Positions 18,301 to 27,177 of a DNA stretch of 64,000 nucleotides are shown here, one piece after another. Source of the DNA: Candidatus Alistipes faecigallinarum (GTDB taxonomy: Bacteria; Bacteroidota; Bacteroidia; Bacteroidales; Rikenellaceae); NCBI GenBank assembly GCA_019115605.1, contig DXDG01000019.1, forward strand, positions 1-64,000. The letters run 5' to 3'. The notes below the pieces were generated by a model that did not search any database, was not told the DNA's origin, and saw nothing but the letters and a program-made list of their open reading frames with translations. A program made the position numbers and the translations under genes. Each line of letters begins with the position of its first letter. Position 1 is the first letter of the stretch.

Positions 18301-20577
18301 ATGATGATGTTGAGAAACCCTTTCAGGCGTCTGTTCCTTCCGCTGGCGGCAGCCGCCGCGCTCCTTGCGGCGTGCGGGGAGACCCTCGATCCGCAGGGAG
18401 CCCCCGCGGCCCCGCAGCCTCTGTTCCGCTTCGATACGGCGCCCTTCCCGGGCGATGAGACCTCCGGTGCCGGCGATAGTGGCCTTTCGGGGGTGATCCG
18501 CGCCTGCCGTTTCGAACAGGGGCGGCTTGCCGAGCAGTTCGGGCCCCTGACGGCGGGCTCTGCGGCCGGGCTGCGCCTCGCGCGCATGGAGGGCACGCTC
18601 TATGTCGTGGCGGGTCCCGAGGCTCTGCTGCCCGAGGTGGCTCCGGGATTTTCGGAGTCGGAGTGGCTCGATCTCACCGCCGCCTCCGCAACGGGCCTTG
18701 CGGAGCCCTTTGCCACCGGGCAGTGCGACCTCGGGGAGCTTGAGCCGGGCACGGCGGTGGTTCCGCTGACGCTCACGCGCGGCGTGGCCCGCCTTGACCT
18801 GCGGCTGCGCGTCGCCGGGCAGGCGACCGTCGAGCGGATCACGCTCCGGGGGCTGGCCGGCGCGGGATACCTCTTCCCCTCCGATGCGCCGCGCACCCCT
18901 TCCGATGCTTCGCGGGTCGATGCGGTGTGTGTCGAGGATGCCGCGCTGACGACCGACACGCCGGCCATTGCCTGCCTCTACGAGCAGGAGGGCGCCGACC
19001 TCGAAGTGTCGGTCGAGGCGGTGATCGACGGTGTGCGGCGCACGCTGGAGGCACCGCTGCCCCAAACGATCGAACGCAACCGGATCTATACGGTAACCCT
19101 CCGCAAGGGGGTTGTCGATACGGAGCTCCGGCTGACGGTCGAGGCGTGGGGCGACGGCGGCGAGTCGCCGCTGCAGCCCGATCTGGCGGGGCGGCTGACG
19201 GTCGATGCGGGGCGTTCGGAGTTCCCTGCCGACGTACGGATCACCGGCGACGGCGCGGCCCTCGAACTGCCCTATGCCGCCACGGAGCTGCTGCTGGCCG
19301 TGCACAGCGACATGGAGCTCGAACTGGAGCCCCTCTCGGAGCCGTTGCTGACGGTCGAGGCCGAGCCCTTCGCGGCGGGCGACGTTGCCGGCATGAACCG
19401 CTTCCGCATCCGCAAGGTGCTTGCGGCTCCCGAGGTGGCCGCGCGCGAGGTGCGGCTCCGCTTCCGCCGCAAGGGGCTTGCGGAGCTCTACGACGAGGAC
19501 CGCATCACGCTCCATCTGGAGGCCAACCCCACGCGCATGGAGGGGTTGATGGCCTTTGCCGACGGGGAGAGCACCTGCGACTTCGGCCGCTACGTGGACA
19601 ACGAGCTGGGGCGTCTGACCCTTCCCGAGGGAAAGGAGCTCTCCGTGGAGTTCGACGCCGGGGAGGATCCCTGGCTGAAGGTCGAGCCGGCAGAGACGGG
19701 GAGCCGCATCTGGCGCGTCGTGGGCGGCTGGCGCCCGAACGATCGGAAGGCCGACGGCCGGCAGCAGCAGGCCCGGCTGGTGATCCGCTCCGCGGAGGGC
19801 GGCAGCCGCGAGGAGTACACCCTCGTGCGCCGCAACTGGGGGCTTCCCGTAACGTGGTTCCACGGCGTTTGGTGGTGCAAGTACAACGCCCGGGGGCGGT
19901 CGCGGAGTTTCGAGGATCAGATCCTCGTGCCGCAGGATCCCGCCGCGGCTGCGGGGCAGAGCGTCCAGGAGTATCTGATGGGCTGCTCCGCGGAGGAGTT
20001 CCGCGCCCTGTGGGGCTGGGCCTACCAGGGCGACAGCGGCGTGGGCATGCCGGTTGTCGAGCGCGACGGCATCCCCGTGCTGGAGGGCTTTGCGACCGGC
20101 AGCACGACGCACATCAACAAGCTCCCGGCCGACGCGCTGGCTCCCGACGGCTACGAGCTCCCCTCGATGGAGGAGTTCAACCGCCTGTTCGACGCCACGG
20201 ACTATGTCTGGATGATGTGGAGCGGCACGCACAAGCTGCGCAACCCCTGGGAGGGGCATGCCGACGTGCGCCGCACGCAGACGCGCCGCAACGGCATCGC
20301 CGTGGGGTCGCTCGTGCTCAACGACCTGCTGGTGGTGGCCCTGTCGAGCCCCGACTTCCCCGAGCATGAGCCCCTGACGTGGTACGGCCCCGGGGCGCAG
20401 TGGAACAATGCGGGCATCGTGCACTCGAACCACTGCAACAACATCCTTTTCGCGGTCCATTCGCCCGAGGGCTCCGGATGGTACATCAACGGCGGCATGG
20501 CGAACCTCTACATGGTCCGCAACGGCGCGGGCAACAACGACACGCGCATCGTGCGCTTCAAGAAGAGTCCCGTGTAG
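18301..20577 (+). CDS. Large surface lipoprotein, fimbrillin-like domain and shared C-terminal module
   Basis: The protein has 758 residues with Cys 25 (LLAAC). Its first about 300 residues align by eye with the frameshifted neighbour (EGTLYVVAG, TLTRGVARLDLRLRVAG, ERNRIYTVTL). The remainder repeats the module of the gene at 15476: GRYVDNELGRLTLPEG, GGWRPND, RRNWGLPV, WWCKYNARG and FEDQI. The last 200 residues (DGYELPSMEEFNRLF, then a glycine-rich closing part) are FISUMP-like. It thus looks like a fusion of both neighbours' domains. It starts 13 bases after the frameshifted gene. Function unknown; surface adhesin or fimbrial tip is an inference. Confidence 0.68.
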   Translation: MMMLRNPFRRLFLPLAAAAALLAACGETLDPQGAPAAPQPLFRFDTAPFPGDETSGAGDSGLSGVIRACRFEQGRLAEQFGPLTAGSAAGLRLARMEGTLYVVAGPEALLPEVAPGFSESEWLDLTAASATGLAEPFATGQCDLGELEPGTAVVPLTLTRGVARLDLRLRVAGQATVERITLRGLAGAGYLFPSDAPRTPSDASRVDAVCVEDAALTTDTPAIACLYEQEGADLEVSVEAVIDGVRRTLEAPLPQTIERNRIYTVTLRKGVVDTELRLTVEAWGDGGESPLQPDLAGRLTVDAGRSEFPADVRITGDGAALELPYAATELLLAVHSDMELELEPLSEPLLTVEAEPFAAGDVAGMNRFRIRKVLAAPEVAAREVRLRFRRKGLAELYDEDRITLHLEANPTRMEGLMAFADGESTCDFGRYVDNELGRLTLPEGKELSVEFDAGEDPWLKVEPAETGSRIWRVVGGWRPNDRKADGRQQQARLVIRSAEGGSREEYTLVRRNWGLPVTWFHGVWWCKYNARGRSRSFEDQILVPQDPAAAAGQSVQEYLMGCSAEEFRALWGWAYQGDSGVGMPVVERDGIPVLEGFATGSTTHINKLPADALAPDGYELPSMEEFNRLFDATDYVWMMWSGTHKLRNPWEGHADVRRTQTRRNGIAVGSLVLNDLLVVALSSPDFPEHEPLTWYGPGAQWNNAGIVHSNHCNNILFAVHSPEGSGWYINGGMANLYMVRNGAGNNDTRIVRFKKSPV

Positions 20578-20613
20578 TATGTCTACTGACCTGCTTCCGC
20601 GCGGCATGCAACG

Positions 20614-20650
20614 AAAAAACGGGATCCGGTTCGTCCGGATCCCGTTTTTT
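20614..20650. terminator. Bidirectional terminator
   Basis: The 16-bp perfect arms AAAAAACGGGATCCGG (20614-20629) and their complement (20635-20650) surround a TTCGT loop, with A and T runs on the two sides. It ends the lipoprotein cluster and the converging alpha-galactosidase gene. Confidence 0.92.
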
Positions 20651-20674
20651 CATGGCTGCGGAGGTGCGTCAGCG

Positions 20675-22873
20675 TCACTCGCCCGCTTCGAGCAGGAAGA
20701 CGGCGCTGTCGTAGATGCGCGAGAAGTTGGGGTTGATGCCCGCGTTTTCGAGCAGCTCGCCGCTGAAGCTGCGCCCCTCGAACCAGTAGCGCGGCTTGTC
20801 GACGTTCACCTCGCGGATCGTGTAGTGCGTCGCGGCGTCGAGCCCCGGGATGCGGAATTCGGGCACCGTGCGGCTCTGGTAGCGCAGGCAGTAGGCGAAG
20901 ACCACGGCGCGGCGCTTGTCCTTTGCAACGTAGGCGATGGCGTAGCTGCCCTCCTCGTCGTAGGGGCTGCCGATGCGGTAGAGGTCGCCCTGCATGACGA
21001 TGTCGCGGTAACCCTTGTAGGCCTCGATGGCGCGGCGTGCCTCGGCGCGCTCCTCCTCGGTCATGTGCTTGGGCTGCAGCTCCATGCCCATGCGGCCCGC
21101 GCAGGCGATGTCGAAGCGGAACTTCAGGGGCGTAACGTTGCCCGTCTGGAGGTTGGGCGTTACGGAGACGTGCGAGGCCATGACCAGCGCCGGGTAGAAG
21201 AGGCTCGTGCCGTACTGGATGCGGGCCCGCGTGAGGGCCTCCGTGTTGTCGCTCGTCCACACCTCGTCGAAGTACTTCAGGGCGCCGTACTCCACGCGGC
21301 CGCCGCCCGAGGCGCAGGCCTGGATCAGCACGTCGGGATACTTCGCGCGGATGCGCTCCATGACCTTGTAGAGCCCCTGCGTGTATTCGATCCAGAAGTG
21401 GGCCTGCTCGTCATCGGCCTGGTAGGCCGAGCCGATGCTGTTGGCGCAGCGGTTGGCGTCCCACTTGATGTAGTCGATATGCTTGGAGAGCTGCATCGTG
21501 CGGTCGAAGACCCCGAAGACGAAATCCTGCACGGCGGGATTCGAGAGGTCCAGCAGCAGCTGGTTGCGCGTGAGCGGCGCCTCGCGCTTGGGCGTGCGCA
21601 CGATCCAGTCGGGATGCTTCTCGGCCAGCTCGCTTTTCGGATTGACCATCTCGGGCTCGATCCAGATGCCGAACTTGAGCCCCTTGTCGTGGGCGTACGA
21701 GGCGATGTAGTCGATTCCCTCGGGGAGCTTCTCGCGGTTCACCTCCCAGTCGCCCAGACCCGCCTTGTCGTTGTTGCGCGGGTACTTGTTGCCGAACCAG
21801 CCGTCGTCGAGGACGAACATTTCGAGCCCCATCGCGGCGGCATCGTCGATCATGTCGGTGAGGATTTTGGCATTGAAGCGGAAGGCGGCACCCTCCCAGC
21901 TGTTGAGCAGCGTGGGCGCCGGCGTGTGTCCGTTCCAGATGCCGTAGTTGCGGCCCCAGTCGTGGAGGTTGCGGCTGGCGCCTCCGGCCCCTTCGAACGA
22001 GTGGGTGTAGATCATCTCCGGGGTGGTGAACGTCTCGCCGCGGTGCAGGCGGTACTCCGAGCCCTGGGGGTTGATGCCCGCCAGGATGTTGAGCACCTGG
22101 CACTCGTCCACCTCGAAGTTCAGGCGGAAGTTGCCGCTCCAGGCCAGCGTGCCGGCCACGACCTCTCCCGACGCCTCGTCGAAGCGGTCGCTGCCCAGCG
22201 TGAGCATGAACGAGGGGTTCTCGGCATGCGTCGTGCGCACGCCGCGGATCGACGCGATGCTCTTCGAGCCGTGCGTGAGCAGCGTGTGCTCGACCTGTGC
22301 CTCGTGTGTCCAGGCGCCGTGGAGGTGCGTGAGCAGGTATTTCTCGGCCCGCAGGGGCAGTGCCGAGGAGTAGAAGCTGTGCAGGACGACGGTGCCCTTC
22401 TCGCGGTTGCAGATCTCGGCGTGCGTCGTGATGACGTTCTCGCGGGCGTAGGCCGTGTAGACCAGATCGACGTCGAGCGCCTGCACGGTGTCGCTCGTAT
22501 GGATGACCGTGCGCGTAACGTTGTTGTCCGCGAGCTGCTGCGTCTCGTGCGAGAGGTAGGTCAGCTCGGTATTCAGGTCGCCGTCGGCGTGGGTTACGCG
22601 GAGTGCCGCCTCGTGGTAGTTGCGGCCTCCGAAGGTCGGGTAGGCGACATCCTCGGTGTTGTGGTTCGGATTGCGGTAGCTCTCGTAGGCCGCAAGGGGT
22701 GCAGGCTCTTCGATGCGGCCGCCGAAGTGGAGCAGCTGCACCTCCTCGCCCGGCGCGGCGCGGAGGATGAGCGAGAGGTCATCGGTGTGGATGTCGATGA
22801 TTTGTCGTTGCGCGGCGGCATCCGTCGCGCCGGCCGTCCAGACGGCACAGAGCAGGAAAAGTAGTTTTTTCAT
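20675..22873 (-). CDS. GH36 alpha-galactosidase
   Basis: The 732-residue enzyme has a Sec signal peptide (to about residue 21, DAAAQ). The N-terminal beta-supersandwich is followed by the TIM barrel with FVLDDGWFG, KFGIWIEPEMV, the nucleophile motif KWDANR (D472) and the acid/base motif SDNTEA (D542), both intact. It should remove terminal alpha-galactose from glycans in the periplasm or outside. The start at 22873 was chosen because it gives the signal peptide; the upstream open frame has no homology character. A TATCTTTG -7 box lies 24 bases upstream of the start. It stands alone, though close to a host-glycan PUL. Confidence 0.95.
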   Translation of the reverse strand: MKKLLFLLCAVWTAGATDAAAQRQIIDIHTDDLSLILRAAPGEEVQLLHFGGRIEEPAPLAAYESYRNPNHNTEDVAYPTFGGRNYHEAALRVTHADGDLNTELTYLSHETQQLADNNVTRTVIHTSDTVQALDVDLVYTAYARENVITTHAEICNREKGTVVLHSFYSSALPLRAEKYLLTHLHGAWTHEAQVEHTLLTHGSKSIASIRGVRTTHAENPSFMLTLGSDRFDEASGEVVAGTLAWSGNFRLNFEVDECQVLNILAGINPQGSEYRLHRGETFTTPEMIYTHSFEGAGGASRNLHDWGRNYGIWNGHTPAPTLLNSWEGAAFRFNAKILTDMIDDAAAMGLEMFVLDDGWFGNKYPRNNDKAGLGDWEVNREKLPEGIDYIASYAHDKGLKFGIWIEPEMVNPKSELAEKHPDWIVRTPKREAPLTRNQLLLDLSNPAVQDFVFGVFDRTMQLSKHIDYIKWDANRCANSIGSAYQADDEQAHFWIEYTQGLYKVMERIRAKYPDVLIQACASGGGRVEYGALKYFDEVWTSDNTEALTRARIQYGTSLFYPALVMASHVSVTPNLQTGNVTPLKFRFDIACAGRMGMELQPKHMTEEERAEARRAIEAYKGYRDIVMQGDLYRIGSPYDEEGSYAIAYVAKDKRRAVVFAYCLRYQSRTVPEFRIPGLDAATHYTIREVNVDKPRYWFEGRSFSGELLENAGINPNFSRIYDSAVFLLEAGE

Positions 22874-22896
22874 GGGAGGTTTCGAAAAATGCGTCT

Positions 22897-22904
22897 CAAA
22901 GATA
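22897..22904 (-). promoter_or_regulatory. -7 box of the alpha-galactosidase gene
   Basis: On the minus strand TATCTTTG is an exact TAnnTTTG match 24 bases upstream of the ATG. The -33 box is unclear. Confidence 0.65.
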
Positions 22905-23148
22905 GGAAAAAGCCGGCAGAAAACGAAAGATTTTCCCTTTCGGAACGATATCAGCCGGCATGTCGGGGCAAGCGACGTGCCGCGGGAGAGCCTTCTGTCT
23001 TCTGCCGGCCCGCCGCCGCCATGCGGTGCCGGCAACCCTTTGGGCGGGGCTTTCGTGCGTGCGGGCCGATCTCCTTCTTCGGGCGGGGCGGAAAAACGAA
23101 AGGAGCGGCAGCATGGGGCTCCGGCAACCCTCCCGGGGCCCCGAAACG

Positions 23149-23178
23149 AAAGGGGCGGCGCCATGCGGCACCGCCCCT
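23149..23178 (-). terminator. Hairpin terminator of rnpB
   Basis: The arms AGGGGCGG (23151-23158) and CCGCCCCT (23171-23178) are extended by GCC/GGC inside, and on the minus strand are followed by TTTCGTTTCGG. It lies just past the RNase P RNA 3' end. The rest of the 22905-23184 gap is GC-rich with no gene visible. Confidence 0.6.
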
Positions 23179-23184
23179 GAACGT

Positions 23185-23594
23185 GCAGATCCTGTAAGCC
23201 GGGTTCTGTTCCCGGAGCGAGCCCCGGGCCCCTGTCATTTATCTAGGACGACGGTCTCCCGCCGCCTCAAGCAACCTACCCCCCGACATCGGACGAGCAG
23301 CCCTTGACTGTCGGTATACATGGTCTTGCAACCCGCGGGACGTACGGCCGGATGACATCACTGCCTCCGCGGTGGGCTCTTACCCCGCCTTTTCACCCTT
23401 ACCCGCCGGATGTTCCGCCGACCGCACCCGCCGTCTCAAAAGACGCGCGGGGGATCGCGGCCCGCACGCGGGCGGTTATTTTCTGTTACGCTCCCACAAC
23501 CTCACGGCTGTCAAGTCATTAGCTTGCGCAGTGCTCTGTGTTGCCCGGACTTTCCTCCCCCGGACGGAGCCGGCGGCGACAAGGCGGACCTGCG
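23185..23594 (-). ncRNA. rnpB: RNase P RNA, bacterial class A
   Basis: On the minus strand the conserved 5' core GAGGAAAGTCCGGGC (about 23543-23557) and the 3' core ACAGAACCCGGCTTAC (about 23194-23209) are both present and correctly ordered about 350 bases apart. Flanking GCAGGTC (about 23587-23593) and GATCTGC (about 23185-23191) can form the P1 helix with one wobble. The RNA is the catalytic part of RNase P, which removes 5' leaders of pre-tRNAs. Boundaries are set by P1 and may be off by a few bases. Confidence 0.95.
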
Positions 23595-23598
23595 GGGG

Positions 23599-23606
23599 CA
23601 AAGATA
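23599..23606 (-). promoter_or_regulatory. -7 box of rnpB
   Basis: TATCTTTG on the minus strand lies about 5 bases before the 5' end predicted from the P1 helix, the expected distance for a Bacteroidetes -7 box. Confidence 0.7.
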
Positions 23607-23695
23607 GGCAATTCGCCGCGAAAAACCGCCGGCCGCGGAGGGAAATTTGCTCCGTGGGGCCGATTTCGGGCTTCGGGCGGCCTGCGGCGGCGCCG

Positions 23696-25078
23696 TCAGA
23701 GGATGTGCCTGACCCAGCGGAACATGCGGTAGGGCATGTAGCGGAACGGCAGATCGATCCACGTCGGGGTTTCGAGCACCGCGCGGCGGTGCGAGAAGGC
23801 GTCGAAGCTCTCGCGTCCGTGGTAGCGGCCCATGCCCGAGTTGCCCACGCCGCCGAAGGGCAGCGCCTCGCTGACGATGTGCATGATCGTGTCGTTGAGG
23901 CAGGCGCCGCCCGACGAGGTGTGCGCCAGGATCTCGCGGCCCTGCTTCTCGGGCCCGAAGTAGTAGAGCGCCAGCGGCTTTTCGCGCGCGGTGATGAAGT
24001 CGACGATCTCGCTCTGCTCGCGGAAGGGGATCATCGGCAGCACGGGGCCGAAAATCTCCTCGCGCATGACCGGCGCCGCGGGGTCGACCTTCGTCAGCAG
24101 CGTCGGCTCGATGTAGCGCTCCGCGCGGTCGCTCTCTCCGCCCACCCGCACGGTGCCCTGCCCGAGGTAGGAGGCCACGCGGTCGAAGGCGCGGTCGTTG
24201 ACCAGCCGGGCATAGTGGCGGCTCTGCCGCGGGTCGTCGCCCAGCAGGCGCCGCACCGCGTCGCGGAAGGCGTCGATGAACTCCTCGGCAAGCTCCTCGC
24301 GGATGAGCAGGTAGTCCGGAGCGATGCAGGTCTGCCCGGCGTTGAGGCACTTGCCCCAGGCGATGCGGCGTGCGGCGACCGGGATGTCGGCGCCGCGGTC
24401 GACGATGCAGGGGCTCTTGCCGCCCAGCTCGAGGACAACGGGCGTGAGGTGGCGCGCGGCGGACTCCATGACGACGCGTCCCAGTTCGGGGCTGCCCGTG
24501 AAGAAGATCAGGTCCCACCGCTCGCCGAGCAGGAGCGTATTGACCTCGCGATGGCCCTCGACGACGGCGATGTACTCCTCGTCGTAGATCTCGGCGATCA
24601 TCGCGTGCAGCGTCGCCGAGACGTACGGCGTGTAGGGCGAGGGCTTCAGCACGGCGGTGCAGCCGGCCGAGATGGCCCCCACCAGGGGGTTGAGCAGCAG
24701 CTGCACGGGGTAGTTCCACGGCGCGATGATGAGCGCCGTGCCGAGCGGCTCGGAGAGGATGCGGCTCGTCGAGGGCTGCAGCTTCAGGGGCGTCGGGCGC
24801 CGCTCGGGGCGCATCCAGCGTCCGAGGTGGCGCAGGTGGTTGCGCACCTCGCCGCGGACGATGCTCAACTCGGTGAGAACGGCCTCCTCGGGCGATTTGT
24901 GCAGGTCCTCCCACAGGGCGTCGCACAGGCGCCGCTCCCACTGTCCGAGGGCTTGGTCGAGGCGGCGGAGCATCGTGCGGCGGAAGCGCTCGCCGAGCGT
25001 CGCGCCGCTGCGGAAATAGGCTTTCTGGGCGGCGCGTATCGCGGTGATACGCTCCGCAGGGGTGTTTTCACAGGTCAT
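23696..25078 (-). CDS. NAD(P)-dependent aldehyde dehydrogenase, class 3-like
   Basis: The 460-residue enzyme has the cofactor-binding APWNYPVQ segment (about 119-126), the general-base motif LELGGKSP (E217) and the catalytic NAGQTC (C251). Its length is near that of ALDH3-type enzymes (about 450), shorter than the 490-500 of classical ALDHs, and the C-terminus carries hydrophobic residues (FRYMPYRMFRWVRHIL). It oxidises aliphatic or aromatic aldehydes to acids; the substrate cannot be told from sequence. It starts 29 bases after the Bat operon and may be read with it. Confidence 0.93.
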   Translation of the reverse strand: MTCENTPAERITAIRAAQKAYFRSGATLGERFRRTMLRRLDQALGQWERRLCDALWEDLHKSPEEAVLTELSIVRGEVRNHLRHLGRWMRPERRPTPLKLQPSTSRILSEPLGTALIIAPWNYPVQLLLNPLVGAISAGCTAVLKPSPYTPYVSATLHAMIAEIYDEEYIAVVEGHREVNTLLLGERWDLIFFTGSPELGRVVMESAARHLTPVVLELGGKSPCIVDRGADIPVAARRIAWGKCLNAGQTCIAPDYLLIREELAEEFIDAFRDAVRRLLGDDPRQSRHYARLVNDRAFDRVASYLGQGTVRVGGESDRAERYIEPTLLTKVDPAAPVMREEIFGPVLPMIPFREQSEIVDFITAREKPLALYYFGPEKQGREILAHTSSGGACLNDTIMHIVSEALPFGGVGNSGMGRYHGRESFDAFSHRRAVLETPTWIDLPFRYMPYRMFRWVRHIL

Positions 25079-25107
25079 GGCTCACGATTTTTCCCGGGAT
25101 TGGAAGA

Positions 25108-26154
25108 TTACTTCCCGTCGGGACGCCTCCTGTTCTCGCGGAAGATGTTCAGGTGCGCCAGCAGCGGGTTGCGGCGGTCGAGCAGCAGGAATTCGGCCAG
25201 CAGCAGCACGAGGGCCGCGAGGAGCAGGTACTGGTACTGTTCGTTGTACTCCTCGAAACGGACGGTCGAGAGCTCGGACTGCTCCATGGAGTTGATCTCG
25301 CGGACCACCTCGTCGAGGCCGATGTCCTGCTTCGTGGCGCGGACGTAGGCGCCGCCCGTCGCCTCGGCGATCTGCATGAGCATCTGCTCGTTGAGCTTCG
25401 AGACGACCATCTCGCCCCGCTCGTCCTTGATGAACTCGCCGCCGATCTGGATCGGGGCTCCCTCGGGGGTGCCGATGCCGATCGTGTAGATGCGGATGCC
25501 CTGCTGGGCCGCGCGCTGCGCGGCGGCCAGGGCGTCATCCTCGTGGTTCTCGCCGTCGGTGATCAGCACGATGACGCGGCTGCGGCTCTCTTCGGTCTGG
25601 CCCGAGAAGGAGAGCAGCGCCTGTTCGAGGGCCTTGCCGATGGCCGTGCCCTGCACGGGAATCTGCGAGGGGTCGATCCTGCGGGCAAAGGCCCGGGCCA
25701 TGCGGTAGTCCGAGGTGATCGGCAGCTGCACCTTGGGCTCCCCGGCGAAGGTGATCAGTCCGACGCGGTCCTGGTGCAGCCCCTCGAAGAGCTTGCCGAT
25801 GGCGTATTTGGTCCTTTCGAGGCGGTTGGGTTCGAAATCCTCGGCGAGCATCGAGTTCGAGACGTCCACGACGAGCATCATCTCGATGCCCCGGGCCTTC
25901 TCCTCGCGAAGCTTCGAACCCAGCTGTGGGCGTGCGGCGGCCAGCGCGAGCAGCGCCACGACCAGGCACAGGAGGATGAACTTGAGGCGTACGCGCCCGA
26001 GGGATACTTCGGGCATGAGCTCTTCGAGGGTCTCAAGCCGCCCGAAGCGGGCGAGGCGCACCTTCCGGCGGCGCATCGCGATCCAGAAGAGCACGACGAG
26101 CACCGGAACGGCCGCGAGGAGCCAGAGGTATTGCGGATTGGCGAATCGGAACAT
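25108..26154 (-). CDS. batB: BatB-like VWA-domain membrane protein
   Basis: The 348-residue protein has two N-terminal membrane segments (about 8-27 and 57-75), a von Willebrand A domain with an intact MIDAS DVSNS (97-101) and LITDGENHEDD, and a C-terminal membrane helix (about 310-326). The domain faces the periplasm. Bat proteins form a membrane-linked complex with a MoxR ATPase, linked in some bacteria to aerotolerance and stress. It follows the BatA-like gene by 12 bases. The shorter tail and position identify it as BatB rather than BatA. Confidence 0.88.
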   Translation of the reverse strand: MFRFANPQYLWLLAAVPVLVVLFWIAMRRRKVRLARFGRLETLEELMPEVSLGRVRLKFILLCLVVALLALAAARPQLGSKLREEKARGIEMMLVVDVSNSMLAEDFEPNRLERTKYAIGKLFEGLHQDRVGLITFAGEPKVQLPITSDYRMARAFARRIDPSQIPVQGTAIGKALEQALLSFSGQTEESRSRVIVLITDGENHEDDALAAAQRAAQQGIRIYTIGIGTPEGAPIQIGGEFIKDERGEMVVSKLNEQMLMQIAEATGGAYVRATKQDIGLDEVVREINSMEQSELSTVRFEEYNEQYQYLLLAALVLLLAEFLLLDRRNPLLAHLNIFRENRRRPDGK

Positions 26155-26166
26155 GTCAGCGGTTGT

Positions 26167-27162
26167 TTACGGTATGCGTTTGAACACGAGGTTCGCGAGG
26201 AGCATCTCCGCGAGGAGCGCCGCGAGGGCCGCCACGACCCAGAGGAGGAACTCCTCGTGGTAGGCGACGCGCTCGGTAACCTCGACCTTGCTTTTTTCGA
26301 GTTGGTTGATCTCGTCGTAGATCTCCTTGAGCTTGGCGTTGTCCGTGGCGCGGAAGTAGCGGCCGCCGGTGCGTTCGGCGATGGCGCCGAGCGTCTTCTC
26401 GTCGATCTCGACCGGGGCCATGACCGTGCCGCCGGTGGGCTGTCCGTAGATGTCCACGGCGGGATAGGGTGCCGAGCCCCGCGTGCCGACGCCGATCGTG
26501 TAGACGCGGATGCCCTGTGCGCGGGCGATCTCCGCGGCGGTCAGCGGGGCGATCTGCCCGCGGTTGTTCACGCCGTCGGTCAGCAGGATGATGACCTTCG
26601 ACTTGGCCTCGCTCTCGCGCAGGCGGTTGATGGCCGTGGCCAGTCCGGTGCCGATGGCCGTGCCGCTGTCGTCGATCACGCCGCTGCGGACCCGCGAGAG
26701 GAGGGTCTGGAGCGTGCTCTGGTCGGTGGTCAGCGGGCTCTGCGTGAAGGCTTCGGCGGCGAAGACCACCAGACCGATGCGGTCGCCGTAGCGGTCGGCG
26801 ATGAACGACCCGGCGACCTGCTTGGCCGCGGTGATGCGGTCGGGCTGGAAGTCGCGGGCGAGCATCGAGGCCGAGACGTCGATGGCCATCACGATGTCGA
26901 TACCCTCGCTTGAGGTGTGGACGTTCTGCTCGATGCGCTGCGGACGCGCCAGGGCCACGACGAGCAGCGCGAAGGCTGCGGCGCGCAGCACGAAGGGCAG
27001 GTGCCGCAGGTAGTAGCGCAGGCTCTTCGGTGCGCGGACAAGCCCCGCGACCGACGAGATCCGGATCGCGGCGCCCCCCTGCAGCGTGCGCCAGACGTAG
27101 TAGGCGGTCATCGGCACGAGCAGCGTGAGCAGCCACAGATAATGGGGTGATGCGAAATGCAT
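26167..27162 (-). CDS. batA: BatA-like VWA-domain membrane protein
   Basis: The 331-residue protein has two N-terminal membrane segments (about 8-24 and 54-72), the VWA MIDAS DVSAS (95-99), LLTDGVNNRG and a C-terminal helix (about 300-320) with the same layout as its neighbour. The opening ASPHYLWLL and the following ARPQR motif after the second helix are typical of BatA. It lies between a TPR protein gene upstream and BatB downstream. Confidence 0.88.
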   Translation of the reverse strand: MHFASPHYLWLLTLLVPMTAYYVWRTLQGGAAIRISSVAGLVRAPKSLRYYLRHLPFVLRAAAFALLVVALARPQRIEQNVHTSSEGIDIVMAIDVSASMLARDFQPDRITAAKQVAGSFIADRYGDRIGLVVFAAEAFTQSPLTTDQSTLQTLLSRVRSGVIDDSGTAIGTGLATAINRLRESEAKSKVIILLTDGVNNRGQIAPLTAAEIARAQGIRVYTIGVGTRGSAPYPAVDIYGQPTGGTVMAPVEIDEKTLGAIAERTGGRYFRATDNAKLKEIYDEINQLEKSKVEVTERVAYHEEFLLWVVAALAALLAEMLLANLVFKRIP

Positions 27163-27177
27163 GTTCGTAAATGTTTT

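Noticed and set aside
20408..22864. 818-residue plus-strand open frame over the GH36 gene
   Set aside because: The GH36 catalytic motifs are on the minus strand; the plus frame lacks any family motif.
23372..25348. 658-residue plus-strand frame across rnpB and the aldehyde dehydrogenase
   Set aside because: It crosses the RNase P RNA gene and is antisense to the dehydrogenase.
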